Source of the DNA: UBA1876 sp003446665
GTDB taxonomy: Bacteria; Synergistota; Synergistia; Synergistales; Thermovirgaceae
Assembly (NCBI GenBank): GCA_040616305.1
Contig: CP159918.1
Span: forward strand, 124,001-188,000
Direction: 5' to 3'
Length of the DNA: 64,000 nt
Every line of letters starts with the position of its first letter. The first letter of the stretch is position 1. Of the stretch, positions 34,841 through 44,269 are shown in pieces. Below the pieces are notes generated by a model. The model did no database searches. It was not told the origin of the DNA and was given only the letters and a program-made list of their open reading frames with translations. The position numbers were made by a program, and so were the translations under genes.

Positions 34841-36183
34841 TGTCAAGTTACCTGCCCAATACCGAGGCCGACCGGAGGAAAATGCTCGAGGCCCTGGGCG
34901 TTTCTTCCGTGGAGGACCTTTTCGAGGATATCCCCAAGGAAGTTCGCCAGAAAGGCGGAGGCGGACTTCCCGGCCCCCTGTCGGAGGATGAGCTGGTGCG
35001 CCACCTGACGGCTCTCTCGGAACGAAACTGCCATCTCGGGCAATGCGTCTGTTTTCTGGGAGCCGGCATCTACGATCACTTCGTTCCCTCCGTGGTGGAC
35101 GCTGTGGTCTCACGTGGTGAATTTTACACGGCCTACACCCCCTATCAGCCGGAGATCAGCCAGGGTACGCTTACGGCCGCTTTCGAGTACCAGTCGATGA
35201 TCTGTGAGCTCACCGGCATGTACGTGACCAACGCTTCCATGTACGACGGCGCGTCGGCTTTGGCCGAGGCGGCCTTCATGGCCTGTGGCGTGACGAAACG
35301 GGACAAGGTGCTCGCCGCAAAAACAGTTCATCCTGAATACAGGGAGGTTACCCGCACCTATACTCGTTTCCGCGACGTCACGGTGGAGGAAATAGGCTAC
35401 AAGGACGGGGTGCTGGATCTTGAAGACCTGGCGTCGAAACTCGACGACAGCGTGGCAGCCGTCCTGGTTCAAAGTCCCAACTTTCTGGGAGTCATCGAAG
35501 ATGTGAAAACGCTTGCGGAAATGGCCCACGACAAGGGAGCCATGCTCGTGGTCAGCGCCGATCCAATATCGCTTGCGCTTCTCGAACCGCCGGGAAAACT
35601 CGGCGCCGATATCGTGACCGGTGAAGGCCAGGCCCTTGGGAACCCCGCCTCCTTCGGCGGGCCCCATTTCGGGTTTCTGGCGGCCACGAAAAAACTGCTC
35701 CGGAAGATGCCGGGGCGCATCGTGGGACAGACAACGGACCTGGAGGGGCGCCGCGGCTTTGTCCTGACCCTGCAGGCGCGCGAGCAGCACATCCGAAGGG
35801 AGAAGGCCACGTCAAACATCTGCACCAACCAGGCGCTTTGCGCCCTCATGGGGGCTGTCTACATGGCGTCCATGGGCAAGGAGGGGCTCAAGGATGTGGC
35901 GAAACTCTGCTACGACAAGGCCCACTACACCATGGAGAGGTTGCTCGAGCGCGGCTTCGAGCGGGCCTTTGGCGGACCCTTCTTCAAGGAATTCACCCTT
36001 CGCGCCCCCGAACCGGTGGAGACCCTCAACGCCCGTCTCCTGCGGGAAGGCTTCCTGGGCGGTTACGACCTTTCCAGGGACTACCCCGAGATCGAAAACG
36101 GATGGCTCGTGGCCGTGACGGAGCGAAGGACTCGACGGGAGATCGACAGATTCGCAGAAATGGCGGGGGGTGAAAAGAAATGA
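34840..36183 (+). CDS. gcvPA: Glycine dehydrogenase (decarboxylating) subunit 1
   Basis: The 447-residue protein is the N-terminal half of the two-subunit P protein found in many Firmicutes, Thermotogae and Synergistota. Landmarks are SSYLPNTEADRRKMLEALGV, FLGAGIYDHFVPSVVD, YTPYQPEISQGTLTAAFEYQ and GEGQALGNPASFGGPHFGF. Together with subunit 2 it decarboxylates glycine with PLP and loads the aminomethyl group onto GcvH. It overlaps gcvPB by four bases. Confidence 0.97.
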   Translation: MSSYLPNTEADRRKMLEALGVSSVEDLFEDIPKEVRQKGGGGLPGPLSEDELVRHLTALSERNCHLGQCVCFLGAGIYDHFVPSVVDAVVSRGEFYTAYTPYQPEISQGTLTAAFEYQSMICELTGMYVTNASMYDGASALAEAAFMACGVTKRDKVLAAKTVHPEYREVTRTYTRFRDVTVEEIGYKDGVLDLEDLASKLDDSVAAVLVQSPNFLGVIEDVKTLAEMAHDKGAMLVVSADPISLALLEPPGKLGADIVTGEGQALGNPASFGGPHFGFLAATKKLLRKMPGRIVGQTTDLEGRRGFVLTLQAREQHIRREKATSNICTNQALCALMGAVYMASMGKEGLKDVAKLCYDKAHYTMERLLERGFERAFGGPFFKEFTLRAPEPVETLNARLLREGFLGGYDLSRDYPEIENGWLVAVTERRTRREIDRFAEMAGGEKK

Positions 36184-37640
36184 AAAAGCCCGTCAAGCTT
36201 CTCAATGAGCTGAGTAAACCAGGCCGCAGGGCCTGTTCTCTGCCGGCTTCGGATGTCCCCGAGGCGTCGGAGAAAATCCCCGAAAAGTTCGCCAGAAAAG
36301 AGGACGCGGCCCTTCCCGAAGTAAGCGAGGTGGACGTCATCCGGCATTTCACCAGGCTTTCCCAGCTGAACTACGCTGTGGATGTGGGATTCTACCCCCT
36401 CGGGTCGTGCACCATGAAATACAATCCCAAGGTTAATGAGCGGCTTTCGAGACTGCCCGGTTTTCTGAACCTTCACCCATATCAGCACAAAGACTTGGCC
36501 CAGGGAGCGCTGGAACTCATGTACGGCCTCAAGGAGATGCTTTGCGAGATAACAGGCATGGATGAGTTGACCCTCCAGCCTGCGGCCGGCGCCCACGGCG
36601 AAATGACGGGGCTCATGGTCATGAAGGCGGCCCTGGAACACAGGGGCGGGAAAAAGCGGACAAAGATCATCGTCCCCGACTCCGCCCACGGGACCAACCC
36701 CGCGTCGGCCACCATGGCCGGGTTCGAAGTACTGGTGGTTACTTCCGACGAGCGGGGTAACGTCGATGTGGAAAACCTGAAGTCCCTCATGAGCGACGAG
36801 GTCGCAGGGATCATGCTGACCAACCCCAACACTCTCGGGCTTTTCGAGGAACGGATCCTGGAGATCGCGAAGATCATCCATGACGCCGGCGGCCTGCTCT
36901 ATTACGACGGCGCCAACCTCAATGCCAACCTGGGGATTGCCCGGCCCGGCGACATGGGATTCGACGTGGTCCACCTGAATCTCCACAAGACCTTCAGCAC
37001 GCCCCACGGCGGCGGCGGTCCCGGTTCCGGACCCATTGGGGTGAAAGAAGAACTTGCGCCGTTTTTGCCCAAACCTGTTATCGTAAAGGAAGGCGACAGC
37101 TACAGGCTGGATTACGACAGGCCCCTTTCCATCGGGAAGGTGCGAAGCTTCTACGGGAATTTCAACGTCATGGTCAAGGCTTACGCCTACATCATGACCA
37201 TGGGAAGCGAAGGCCTCCGGCGGGTCGCTGAAGACGCCGTGCTCAACGCGAACTACCTGCTGGAACGGGTGCGGGAGAAATTTGTCCTTCCCTTCGACCG
37301 CCGTTGCAAGCACGAATTCGTCATCTCCGGCAGCAGACAGAAGAAAGAAAACGGCGTGACGACCCTCGACATGGTCAAGCGGCTAATAGATTACGGCTTT
37401 CACCCGCCCACGGTCTACTTCCCGCTCATCGTTCCCGAGGCGATGATGGTGGAACCCAACGAAACGGAGAGCATCGAGGAACTGGACGCCTTTTCCGAGG
37501 CTTTGAACGCCATTGCAGAAGAGGCCCGAAAGGATCCAGAACTGGTCAAAAACTCGCCGAAGACGACACCCGTAACCCGGCTGGACGAGGTGACGGCGGC
37601 GAAAAGGCCTGTGGTCACCTGGATTACTGAAAAAGAATAA
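36180..37640 (+). CDS. gcvPB: Glycine dehydrogenase (decarboxylating) subunit 2
   Basis: The 486-residue protein carries the PLP-binding lysine in VHLNLHKTFSTPHGGGGPGSG and the family blocks GFYPLGSCTMKYNPKVNE and IVPDSAHGTNPASATMAGFEV. It pairs with GcvPA. After its stop a GC-rich hairpin precedes lpd, which may reduce but not abolish transcription into the last two genes. Confidence 0.97.
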   Translation: MKKPVKLLNELSKPGRRACSLPASDVPEASEKIPEKFARKEDAALPEVSEVDVIRHFTRLSQLNYAVDVGFYPLGSCTMKYNPKVNERLSRLPGFLNLHPYQHKDLAQGALELMYGLKEMLCEITGMDELTLQPAAGAHGEMTGLMVMKAALEHRGGKKRTKIIVPDSAHGTNPASATMAGFEVLVVTSDERGNVDVENLKSLMSDEVAGIMLTNPNTLGLFEERILEIAKIIHDAGGLLYYDGANLNANLGIARPGDMGFDVVHLNLHKTFSTPHGGGGPGSGPIGVKEELAPFLPKPVIVKEGDSYRLDYDRPLSIGKVRSFYGNFNVMVKAYAYIMTMGSEGLRRVAEDAVLNANYLLERVREKFVLPFDRRCKHEFVISGSRQKKENGVTTLDMVKRLIDYGFHPPTVYFPLIVPEAMMVEPNETESIEELDAFSEALNAIAEEARKDPELVKNSPKTTPVTRLDEVTAAKRPVVTWITEKE

Positions 37641-37655
37641 AAAAGGACATATAAA

Positions 37656-37692
37656 GGGGGCTGCCCCCGGTACAGGGAAGCGCCCCCTCGTC
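37656..37692 (+). terminator. GC-rich hairpin between gcvPB and lpd
   Basis: AGGGGGC pairs with GCCCCCT around a loop that itself contains a C-run able to pair with the left arm. The following TCGTCTTTTCG is a poor T run. It could be an attenuator or an RNA-processing site rather than a full terminator. Confidence 0.45.
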
Positions 37693-37711
37693 TTTTCGAG
37701 GAGGTCCAGCC

Positions 37712-39112
37712 ATGAGCACCCATATTATCATCGTCGGGGGAGGCCCTGGAGGCTATGTGGCCGCCATACGAGCCGCCCAGCTCGGCGGGAAGGTCACCCT
37801 GGTGGAGAGGGAAAACATCGGGGGAACCTGCCTCAACCACGGGTGCATCCCCACCAAGGCCCTGTGCAAGAGCGCCGAAAGCGTCCTTGAAACGAAGAAA
37901 ATGCACGAGTGCGGTATTATGGTGCAGCTTTCAGGGGTGGACATGGAGAAGGTCCACGCCTGGAAAGATCAAGCCGTGGAAAAAATCACTGGAGGTGTAA
38001 GACGGCTTCTCAAGGGATACGGCGTAAATGTCATCTACGGTACCGCCCGCCTTTCAAAAAATAAGGGTGTAGCGGTTACGGAACCAGACGGCAGGAGGGG
38101 CTTCATCGAAGGCGACGCCGTGGTCCTGGCCACGGGGTCAAAACAGGCTGTTTTGGATATCCCCGGCATCGACTGCCCGGGCGTCGTTACAAGCAGGGGG
38201 CTTTTGGCCACAAAGGAACTTCCGAAGCGGCTTTTCATCTACGGCGGCGGATACATAGCCATGGAATTCGCCAGCATCTACAACGCTCTCGGGTCCGAGG
38301 TGACCGTCATGGTGCGGAGCAAGGTTCTCCGAAAGATGGACGATGATCTGGGAAAACGGATCCGGGTGGCCCTCAAAAAGCGGGGCGTAGAGTTTTATGA
38401 GGGGACCGTCCTGGAGAAAATTTCTGCCACGGATCAGGGGCTGTCGCTCAAAGCCTCCGGCAAAAAAGGCGACGTCACGCTGGAGGCGGACATGGTGCTC
38501 GTGGCCACCGGCAACACCCCTTGCACCGATGACCTCGGACTCGAGGAGGTGGGCGTCAGGGTCAACAAAGACGGCATCGAAGTTGACGGGCACTACAGGA
38601 CGGCCGTTCCCTGGATCTATGCCGTGGGAGACGTTAAGGGGCCGCCCTACCTGGCACATGTGGCTTCCGAGGAAGGCAAGGCCGTGGTCGAGCATATCCT
38701 GGGACACCCCACCGACGGTGTTGACTACACTGCCATTCCTGCTGCGGTTTTCACCATCCCCGAGGCCGCTTCCGTGGGCCTGACAGAAGAGGAACTCAAG
38801 GAATCGGGCGAAACGTACACTGTGGGAAAATTCCCCTACGCTGCCAACGGCAAGGCCGTGGCCATGGGTGAGGAAGAAGGCTTCGTCAAGGTCCTCCTTC
38901 GAGGAGACGGTACTCTGGCCGGTGTCCACATCCTTGGCGCCCAGGCGAGCACTCTCATCCACGAGGCGGCACTGGCGATCCATGCAAAGCTGCCTGTTTC
39001 GGCGGTTCTTTCGGCCGTCCATGCCCACCCGACCCTCGCCGAAGCCTTCCACGAAGCGGCTTTTGCGGCCAAAGGCGTCGCGATCCACCAGATGCCTCCA
39101 CGAAACCGCTGA
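37712..39112 (+). CDS. lpd: Dihydrolipoyl dehydrogenase (L protein)
   Basis: The 466-residue flavoprotein has the N-terminal FAD loop IIVGGGPGGYVAAIRAAQLGG, the redox-active disulfide in GGTCLNHGCIPTKAL, an NAD-binding IYGGGYIAMEFASIYNALG, and the C-terminal HAHPTLAEAFHEAA with the active-site histidine. It reoxidises the dihydrolipoyl arm of GcvH with NAD. GAGGAGG precedes the ATG. Position after gcvPB indicates a dedicated L protein for glycine cleavage. Confidence 0.96.
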   Translation: MSTHIIIVGGGPGGYVAAIRAAQLGGKVTLVERENIGGTCLNHGCIPTKALCKSAESVLETKKMHECGIMVQLSGVDMEKVHAWKDQAVEKITGGVRRLLKGYGVNVIYGTARLSKNKGVAVTEPDGRRGFIEGDAVVLATGSKQAVLDIPGIDCPGVVTSRGLLATKELPKRLFIYGGGYIAMEFASIYNALGSEVTVMVRSKVLRKMDDDLGKRIRVALKKRGVEFYEGTVLEKISATDQGLSLKASGKKGDVTLEADMVLVATGNTPCTDDLGLEEVGVRVNKDGIEVDGHYRTAVPWIYAVGDVKGPPYLAHVASEEGKAVVEHILGHPTDGVDYTAIPAAVFTIPEAASVGLTEEELKESGETYTVGKFPYAANGKAVAMGEEEGFVKVLLRGDGTLAGVHILGAQASTLIHEAALAIHAKLPVSAVLSAVHAHPTLAEAFHEAAFAAKGVAIHQMPPRNR

Positions 39113-39176
39113 ACAGTTTTACTTCGAAAATGGGACGAGAACCTTCGTCCAGGAGGAGGTGTCACGAAAGCTTGCC

Positions 39177-40169
39177 ATGAAATACATCGAAAACACCAGC
39201 ACCGATCCGCGCTTCAACCTGGCTCTGGAAGAGGTCCTCTTTCAGGCGGTAGACAGCGAAGATGACGGCTATTTTCTTCTCTGGCGCAACGAGCCGTCGA
39301 TCATCATCGGGCGGTTCCAGAACACCCTGGAAGAGATCAATGCCGAGGCGGTAAAAAAACTCGGCGTCAACGTGGTCCGGCGGATGTCCGGCGGGGGTGC
39401 CGTTTACCACGACCTGGGGAACCTGAATTTCACCTTCATCCTCAAAAGCGAAGACCCACACCGTCTGGATTTCAGGCACATGACAGAGCCCATTGTCATG
39501 GCCCTCAGAAAATTCGGCGTCGATGCCGGGTTCAACAGCAGGAACGACCTGGTCATCGAAGACAGGAAGTTTTCCGGCAACGCCCAGTACATGAGAAGGG
39601 GACGCTTTCTCCATCACGGGACCATCCTTTTTGACAGCGACCTGGAGGTCCTGGGGCAGGTCCTCCAGACCGAACCGGGAAAATACCAGTCCAAGGGCGT
39701 AAAGTCCATAAAAAGCCGGGTGACGAACATCCGTCCATGGCTTCCACAAAACGTCACGCTGGAAGATTTTTGGGAGGCCGTCATCGAAACCATGAAGACC
39801 TGGCGGCCCGGTTTCCGGGTTGTCGAGGCGGACCCCGAGGTGTTTAAAAAGGCGGAAAAACTGGCGGAAGAAAAGTACGGGACCTGGGAGTGGAACTACG
39901 GGAGGTCACCCGAATTCGACGTCCGGCGGGACAGACGCTTTGACTTCGGGAAGGTTGACATCAGGTTCAACGTCCAAAAGGGGATTGTGACAGATTGCCG
40001 GATTTACGGAGACTTCTTCGGAAACGGCGACATCCGGACGCTGCAGAAAAACCTCAAGGGCGTTCCCTTTCGCGAGGAAGACATGTCGCAAAGAGTCGAC
40101 GGGCTCCGGATCGGACATTACATCCGGGGCATGGACAAAAACGCTTTTATTGAATTGCTTTTTTCCTGA
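39177..40169 (+). CDS. lplA: Lipoate-protein ligase A
   Basis: About 330 residues from ATG 39177. Motifs are WRNEPSIIIGRFQNTLEEIN, the signature VVRRMSGGGAVYHDLGNLNF and KFSGNAQYMRRGRFLHHGT, with a C-terminal accessory domain (EFDVRRDRRFDFGKVDIR). The enzyme adenylates lipoate and attaches it to the lysine of GcvH, which suits its place at the end of the gcv operon. The start is uncertain: AGGAGGAGG at 39151-39159 is 17 bases before ATG 39177, while in-frame GTG 39159 overlaps it. Confidence 0.93.
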   Translation: MKYIENTSTDPRFNLALEEVLFQAVDSEDDGYFLLWRNEPSIIIGRFQNTLEEINAEAVKKLGVNVVRRMSGGGAVYHDLGNLNFTFILKSEDPHRLDFRHMTEPIVMALRKFGVDAGFNSRNDLVIEDRKFSGNAQYMRRGRFLHHGTILFDSDLEVLGQVLQTEPGKYQSKGVKSIKSRVTNIRPWLPQNVTLEDFWEAVIETMKTWRPGFRVVEADPEVFKKAEKLAEEKYGTWEWNYGRSPEFDVRRDRRFDFGKVDIRFNVQKGIVTDCRIYGDFFGNGDIRTLQKNLKGVPFREEDMSQRVDGLRIGHYIRGMDKNAFIELLFS

Positions 40170-40205
40170 CGCAGGATACGGCAAAACCAAAGGGGGTTTA
40201 CTCGT

Positions 40206-40706
40206 ATGAGTATCGAAGAAAGGATAAAAAAACTCGAGCGCGAGCTCGGGAAACAGAAACGTCGTAATAAAGGCCTTCTTGCGGCGGTGACCCTGCTTGT
40301 CTTTGCCATGGTCTTCGGCTTCTTCCTGATGGGGCCCCCCGGCGGAGCCCAGGCCGAAAGCGACGGCCAGGTGGTGGCGAGGGAAATCATCCTCGTCGAC
40401 GACGAGGGCAACGCTCGCCTCAGGCTGGGCGCTTCGCAGGACCAGCCGGGGCTTGCTCTTTTGGGAAGGGACGGTTCTCCCCTGGCGGTTTTCGCCGCCC
40501 ATGGCGATGGGTCCTTCCTGGTTCTCAACAATTCAATGGGAAAGACCCGGTTTATCCTGTCCGTTGACAGCGACGGCGCGGGACTCAACATCTTTGATGA
40601 CAGCGATCTGGTCAGGGCGGCCATGGCTCACATGAACGAAAATCCCGTACCCGACCTCAATCTCTACGACAAGGACGGGGAAATCATCTGGTCGGCCCTG
40701 GAGTAA
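40206..40706 (+). CDS. Membrane-anchored protein of unknown function with N-terminal coiled coil
   Basis: The 166-residue product begins with a short charged helix likely to form a coiled coil (IEERIKKLERELGKQKRR), followed by one membrane segment (LLAAVTLLVFAMVFGFFLMG) and an extracytoplasmic part. That part is built of short related strands such as EIILVDDEGNARLRLGAS, LALLGRDGSPLAVF and LNLYDKDGEIIWSAL. Similar repeats of the form 'D-x-x-G-x-x-R-x-x-L' occur in uncharacterised bacterial proteins. Function unknown. It follows lplA by 36 bases but no role in glycine cleavage is evident. Confidence 0.7.
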   Translation: MSIEERIKKLERELGKQKRRNKGLLAAVTLLVFAMVFGFFLMGPPGGAQAESDGQVVAREIILVDDEGNARLRLGASQDQPGLALLGRDGSPLAVFAAHGDGSFLVLNNSMGKTRFILSVDSDGAGLNIFDDSDLVRAAMAHMNENPVPDLNLYDKDGEIIWSALE

Positions 40707-40740
40707 TTCGGTACATATCCTTTCCTTTCGCCATGGATGT

Positions 40741-40776
40741 AAAAAACAGGCCCCGTCGTCGTGAACGAGGGGCCTG
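40741..40776 (-). terminator. Terminator of the ornithine aminotransferase gene
   Basis: Read on the minus strand, CAGGCCCC (40776-40769) and GGGGCCTG (40754-40747) form an 8-bp stem, followed by a run of six T (40746-40741). Confidence 0.88.
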
Positions 40777-40800
40777 CACCTGTCGCTGGTTTCAGGTCCT

Positions 40801-42006
40801 CTACGCGAAGACCTCGCGGATGATCTTGAGGGCCTGGTCGATCTCTTCTTTGGTGATTACCAGAGGCGGTGCGAAGCGGATGATCCAGTCGTGGGTCTCC
40901 TTGCAGAGGAGCCCCTTCTCCTTAAGGGCCGTGGTGTATTTCCGGGCCTTCCCGGCGGATTCTTTCATGACCACACCGATCAGAAGCCCTTTGCCTCGGA
41001 CCTGTTCTATCTTGGGAGATTTGATGGCCTTGATGCCGTCCATGAAATACTTGCCCAGCTCCGCCGCCCTCTCGGCCATGTTCTCCTCCATAAGGACGTC
41101 GATGGCCGCCGTGGCCACTGCGCAGGCAAGCGGGTTTCCTCCGAAGGTCGAACCGTGCGTCCCGGGTTCGAATACGCCGAGGACGTCCTTGTTTGCCGAG
41201 ATCCCGGAAACAGGCATTACGCCGCCCCCAAGGGCCTTGCCCATGATGATGATATCGGGGTCGATGCCCTCGTGCTGGAAGGCGAAAACCTTTCCGGTGC
41301 GGCAGAAGCCGGTCTGGATCTCGTCTACGGCGAGGAGGATGTTGTTTTCCCTGGCGATCCTTTCGAGACCTTTCAGGAAACCGTCGCTGGGAACCACGAC
41401 GCCGGCTTCGCCCTGGATAGGCTCTACCAGGATTCCGACGGTGTTTTCGTTAACGGCTTTCTCGACGGCTTCGAGGTCGTCGTAGGGGACGATCCTGAAG
41501 CCCGAGGTGAAGGGGCCGTAGTTGTCTTTCGCCACCGGGTCCACCGAGAAGGAAACGACGGTGATGGTTCTGCCGTGGAAGTTCTCTTCGAATACGATGA
41601 TCTCGGCCTTGTCCTTCTCGACGCCCTTTTTAAGATAGCCCCACTTGCGCATCGTCTTGAGGGCTACTTCGACTGCCTCCACTCCCGTGTTCGCGGGCAT
41701 GAACATCTCCTTGCCGGTAACGCCCGAGAGTTTTTTCGCGAACTGGGGCAGCTTGTCGTTGTAGAAGGCGCGGGAAGTGAGGGTGAGGACGTCGGCCTGG
41801 TCTTTCATGGCCTTGATGATCTTTGGGTGCCTGTGCCCCTGGTTTACTGCGGAATATGCTGAGAGCATGTCCATATAACGGCGCCCCTCGGGGTCTTCCA
41901 CCCAGATGCCCTCGGCCTTTGAAATGACCACTTCAATGGGATGGTAGTTGTGTGCCACATACTCGTATTCCATATCCATAAGTTCCTGCGACGTGTACTT
42001 TGCCAT
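40801..42006 (-). CDS. rocD: Ornithine aminotransferase
   Basis: The 401-residue protein is a class III aminotransferase whose N terminus (SQELMDMEYEYVAHNYHPIEVV) and motifs MLSAYSAVNQGHRHPKI, FEENFHGRTITVVSFS and EPGTHGSTFGGNPLACAVA are typical of RocD. The Schiff-base lysine is in IIIMGKALGGGVMPVSG. It converts ornithine and 2-oxoglutarate to glutamate semialdehyde and glutamate, a step in arginine/ornithine catabolism. It is transcribed alone, with a clear terminator. Confidence 0.95.
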   Translation of the reverse strand: MAKYTSQELMDMEYEYVAHNYHPIEVVISKAEGIWVEDPEGRRYMDMLSAYSAVNQGHRHPKIIKAMKDQADVLTLTSRAFYNDKLPQFAKKLSGVTGKEMFMPANTGVEAVEVALKTMRKWGYLKKGVEKDKAEIIVFEENFHGRTITVVSFSVDPVAKDNYGPFTSGFRIVPYDDLEAVEKAVNENTVGILVEPIQGEAGVVVPSDGFLKGLERIARENNILLAVDEIQTGFCRTGKVFAFQHEGIDPDIIIMGKALGGGVMPVSGISANKDVLGVFEPGTHGSTFGGNPLACAVATAAIDVLMEENMAERAAELGKYFMDGIKAIKSPKIEQVRGKGLLIGVVMKESAGKARKYTTALKEKGLLCKETHDWIIRFAPPLVITKEEIDQALKIIREVFA

Positions 42007-42143
42007 GGTTCCACCTCTTTCTATGTTATTAAACTAGATATTTGCAAGAGTTTACCAATGTTGGGTGTGTGTGTATAAAAATTCAGTAATATGGCGACAT
42101 GTTCAGACCAGTCAATCATACCTGTAAAAAGGGATATAGTAAA

Positions 42144-42185
42144 GCCCCGGGAAGAAATTCCAAAGCTTTTCCCAGGGCGTTTTTT
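42144..42185. terminator. Bidirectional terminator between aldolase and ornithine aminotransferase genes
   Basis: GCCCCGGGAA (42144-42153) and TTCCCAGGGC (42169-42178) form a stem with one mismatch. A T run follows on the plus strand (42180-42185); on the minus strand the shorter TTTACTAT follows, which would serve the aldolase gene. Confidence 0.65.
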
Positions 42186-42246
42186 GTGATTCAAAAACTG
42201 AAAAGTATGTACTTGTATGTTCGAACAGTTTATTTATCCGGCCCTT

Positions 42247-43299
42247 TTACGCTATGGTCACGTCCTTGCAAAGATAGACGTCCTGGATAGCGTTGAGGAT
42301 CTCAACACCCTCTTTCAGGGGCCGCTGGAAAGCTTTTCGCCCCGAGATGAGGCCCATGCCTCCGGCCCTTTTGTTTATCACGGCCGTTGCCACCGCTTCG
42401 GCGAGGTCGCTTTGGCCCGACGACGCCCCGCCCGAGTTTATGAGCCCGGCGCGTCCCATGTAGCAATTGATGACCTGGTAGCGTGTAAGGTCTATTGGGT
42501 GGTCGGACGTGAGCTCGGTGTAGACTTTCTCGTGAGTCTTGCCGAACTTGAGGGCCTTGTATCCGCCGTTGTTTTCGGGCTGTTTCTGCTTCACTATGTC
42601 CGCCTCGATGGTAGCGGCCAGGTGGTTTGCCTGGCCGGTGAGGTCGGCCGCCAGGTGGTAGTCGGCTTCCTTCGTCTTGAATGCGGGGTTGCGCAGATAG
42701 GCCCAGAGAACCGTGGCCAGTCCCAGCTCATGGGCGTAGTGGAAGGCTTCGGAAATCTCCTGTATCTGGCGCGAACTCTCCTCGGAACCATAATAGATGG
42801 TGGCACCCACTGCCACGGCTCCCATTTCAAAGGCCTGGTCCACGTCGGCAAACAGGATCTGGTCGTGCGTGTTGGGGTAGGACAAAAGTTCATTGTGATT
42901 GAGCTTTACGATGAAGGGGATTCTGTGGGCGTACTTGCGCGCAACGGAGCCCAGCACTCCGAGTGTGGAAGCCACGGCGTTGCAGCCGCCCTCTATGGCG
43001 AGCTTGACGATGTTTTCGGGGTCGAAGTAGATGGGGTTGGGCGCAAAAGATGCCCCCGCGCTGTGCTCTATCCCCTGGTCCACGGGAAGGATGGACAGGT
43101 AACCCGTCCCCGCAAGGCGGCCCGTGTTAAAGAGAAGCTGTAAATTCCTCATCACCGCCGGGGAACGGTCCGAGGGGGCCACAACCCGGTCCACGAAATC
43201 AGGCCCGGGAAGATGCAGCTGATCCGCGGGGAACTTTGCCTTGTAGCCCAGCAGGTTTTCCGATTCACCGCCGAGAAGTCTTTCGATCTTTTCGATCAT
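42247..43299 (-). CDS. fbaB: Fructose-bisphosphate aldolase, class I (FbaB/DhnA type)
   Basis: The 350-residue length and sequence match the FbaB group of class I aldolases: GYLSILPVDQGIEHSAGASF near residue 65, FIVKLNHNELLSYPN, ATIYYGSEESSRQIQEI and a C-terminal NSGGASSGQSDLAEAV with the phosphate-binding region MGLISGRKAF. The Schiff-base lysine is expected in the YKALKFGKTH region. It cleaves fructose 1,6-bisphosphate in glycolysis or builds it in gluconeogenesis. AAAGGAGG precedes the ATG. Confidence 0.93.
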   Translation of the reverse strand: MIEKIERLLGGESENLLGYKAKFPADQLHLPGPDFVDRVVAPSDRSPAVMRNLQLLFNTGRLAGTGYLSILPVDQGIEHSAGASFAPNPIYFDPENIVKLAIEGGCNAVASTLGVLGSVARKYAHRIPFIVKLNHNELLSYPNTHDQILFADVDQAFEMGAVAVGATIYYGSEESSRQIQEISEAFHYAHELGLATVLWAYLRNPAFKTKEADYHLAADLTGQANHLAATIEADIVKQKQPENNGGYKALKFGKTHEKVYTELTSDHPIDLTRYQVINCYMGRAGLINSGGASSGQSDLAEAVATAVINKRAGGMGLISGRKAFQRPLKEGVEILNAIQDVYLCKDVTIA

Positions 43300-43621
43300 T
43301 TGGCATGCCTCCTTTTTTGTCTATCGATAGAAATCCGGCTGAATTAAAATGCTTGCGTGATCTAGCAGGATTCATGGAAAAGGTTCTTACAATATGATAC
43401 ATGATTGATTTGCTTCCCGGTGTCAATGTGTACAAACAGGGCGAATCCGCCGGAAAGTCCGTAAGGTCCGTAAGGCCCGGAGAAATCAAGGTCTGTTTTG
43501 ATGTAATGATCGGCGTAAGTCGGGTAAAATGGGTATAAATGACTTGAATACGTTAGCAAAATATTTTCAGCCCAAAAACCCGGGAGCGCGCTTTTGTCGT
43601 GCCGAAGGAGATGTCAGTGTC
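43300..43621. other. 322-bp divergent intergenic region
   Basis: It separates fbaB from the DJ-1/PfpI gene. A perfect TTGACA lies on the minus strand near 43427 but lacks a good -10 at normal spacing. A 9-bp sequence GTCCGTAAG is directly repeated near 43457-43474. No gene is supported. Confidence 0.45.
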
Positions 43622-44206
43622 ATGACCAGAAAAAAAGTGGTTTTTTTGCTGTTCGACGACATGGAGCTTCTCGATTTCGCAGGGCCATGCGAGGTATTCT
43701 CGGTGACGAACGAACTGAGAGGTCCGGGACTTTTGGAGATAGAAACGGTTTCTTCCACGGGCGGGAGGGTACGCACGAGAAACGGCATCGTCATCCAGCC
43801 CGACGGAGCCCTTCCCTGGGCTTTAAGGGCAGACATTCTCGTAATCCCCGGCGGCCGCGGCACCAGGGCCCTGGTGAAAGACTCGCAAATCATAGAATGG
43901 GTCCGGTTCGTGGCGGAAGGAGCAGAACTGGTCCTTTCAATCTGCACGGGGTCCATGGTGCTGGCGAAAGCGGGCCTTCTCGACGGCCTAAAGGCCACCA
44001 CCCATCACACCGTCTTCGACGAATTCGAGGCTATGGCCCCGAATACCAGGCTACTCCGGGGCGCGCGTTTCGTGGACAACGGCAAGGTCATCACATCCGC
44101 GGGCATCAGCGCCGGCATCGACATGAGCCTCCACGTCATAGAACGGCTTTTCGGAAAAGAAGCCGCTGACGCTACCGCGGCGTACATGGAGTACCGCCGG
44201 GAATGA
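43622..44206 (+). CDS. DJ-1/PfpI family protein
   Basis: The 194-residue product is a class I glutamine-amidotransferase-like domain. The N-terminal acidic residue is in FLLFDDMELLDFAGPCEVF and the nucleophile elbow cysteine in LVLSICTGSMVLAKAGLLDG, followed by KATTHHTVFDEF. This subgroup resembles isonitrile hydratase and the N-terminal domain of AraC-like GATase regulators, but no DNA-binding domain is present. Function unassigned. ATG 43622 is the first start compatible with the domain. Confidence 0.88.
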   Translation: MTRKKVVFLLFDDMELLDFAGPCEVFSVTNELRGPGLLEIETVSSTGGRVRTRNGIVIQPDGALPWALRADILVIPGGRGTRALVKDSQIIEWVRFVAEGAELVLSICTGSMVLAKAGLLDGLKATTHHTVFDEFEAMAPNTRLLRGARFVDNGKVITSAGISAGIDMSLHVIERLFGKEAADATAAYMEYRRE

Positions 44207-44269
44207 CTTATCGATGATAGTGGTAGACTTGATAAATCGCTCCAGGAATGACAAAGGAGGCATCACCCC

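Noticed and set aside
43441..43480. GTCCGTAAG direct repeats as a possible CRISPR or iteron array
   Set aside because: Only two adjacent copies are present, with no spacer pattern.
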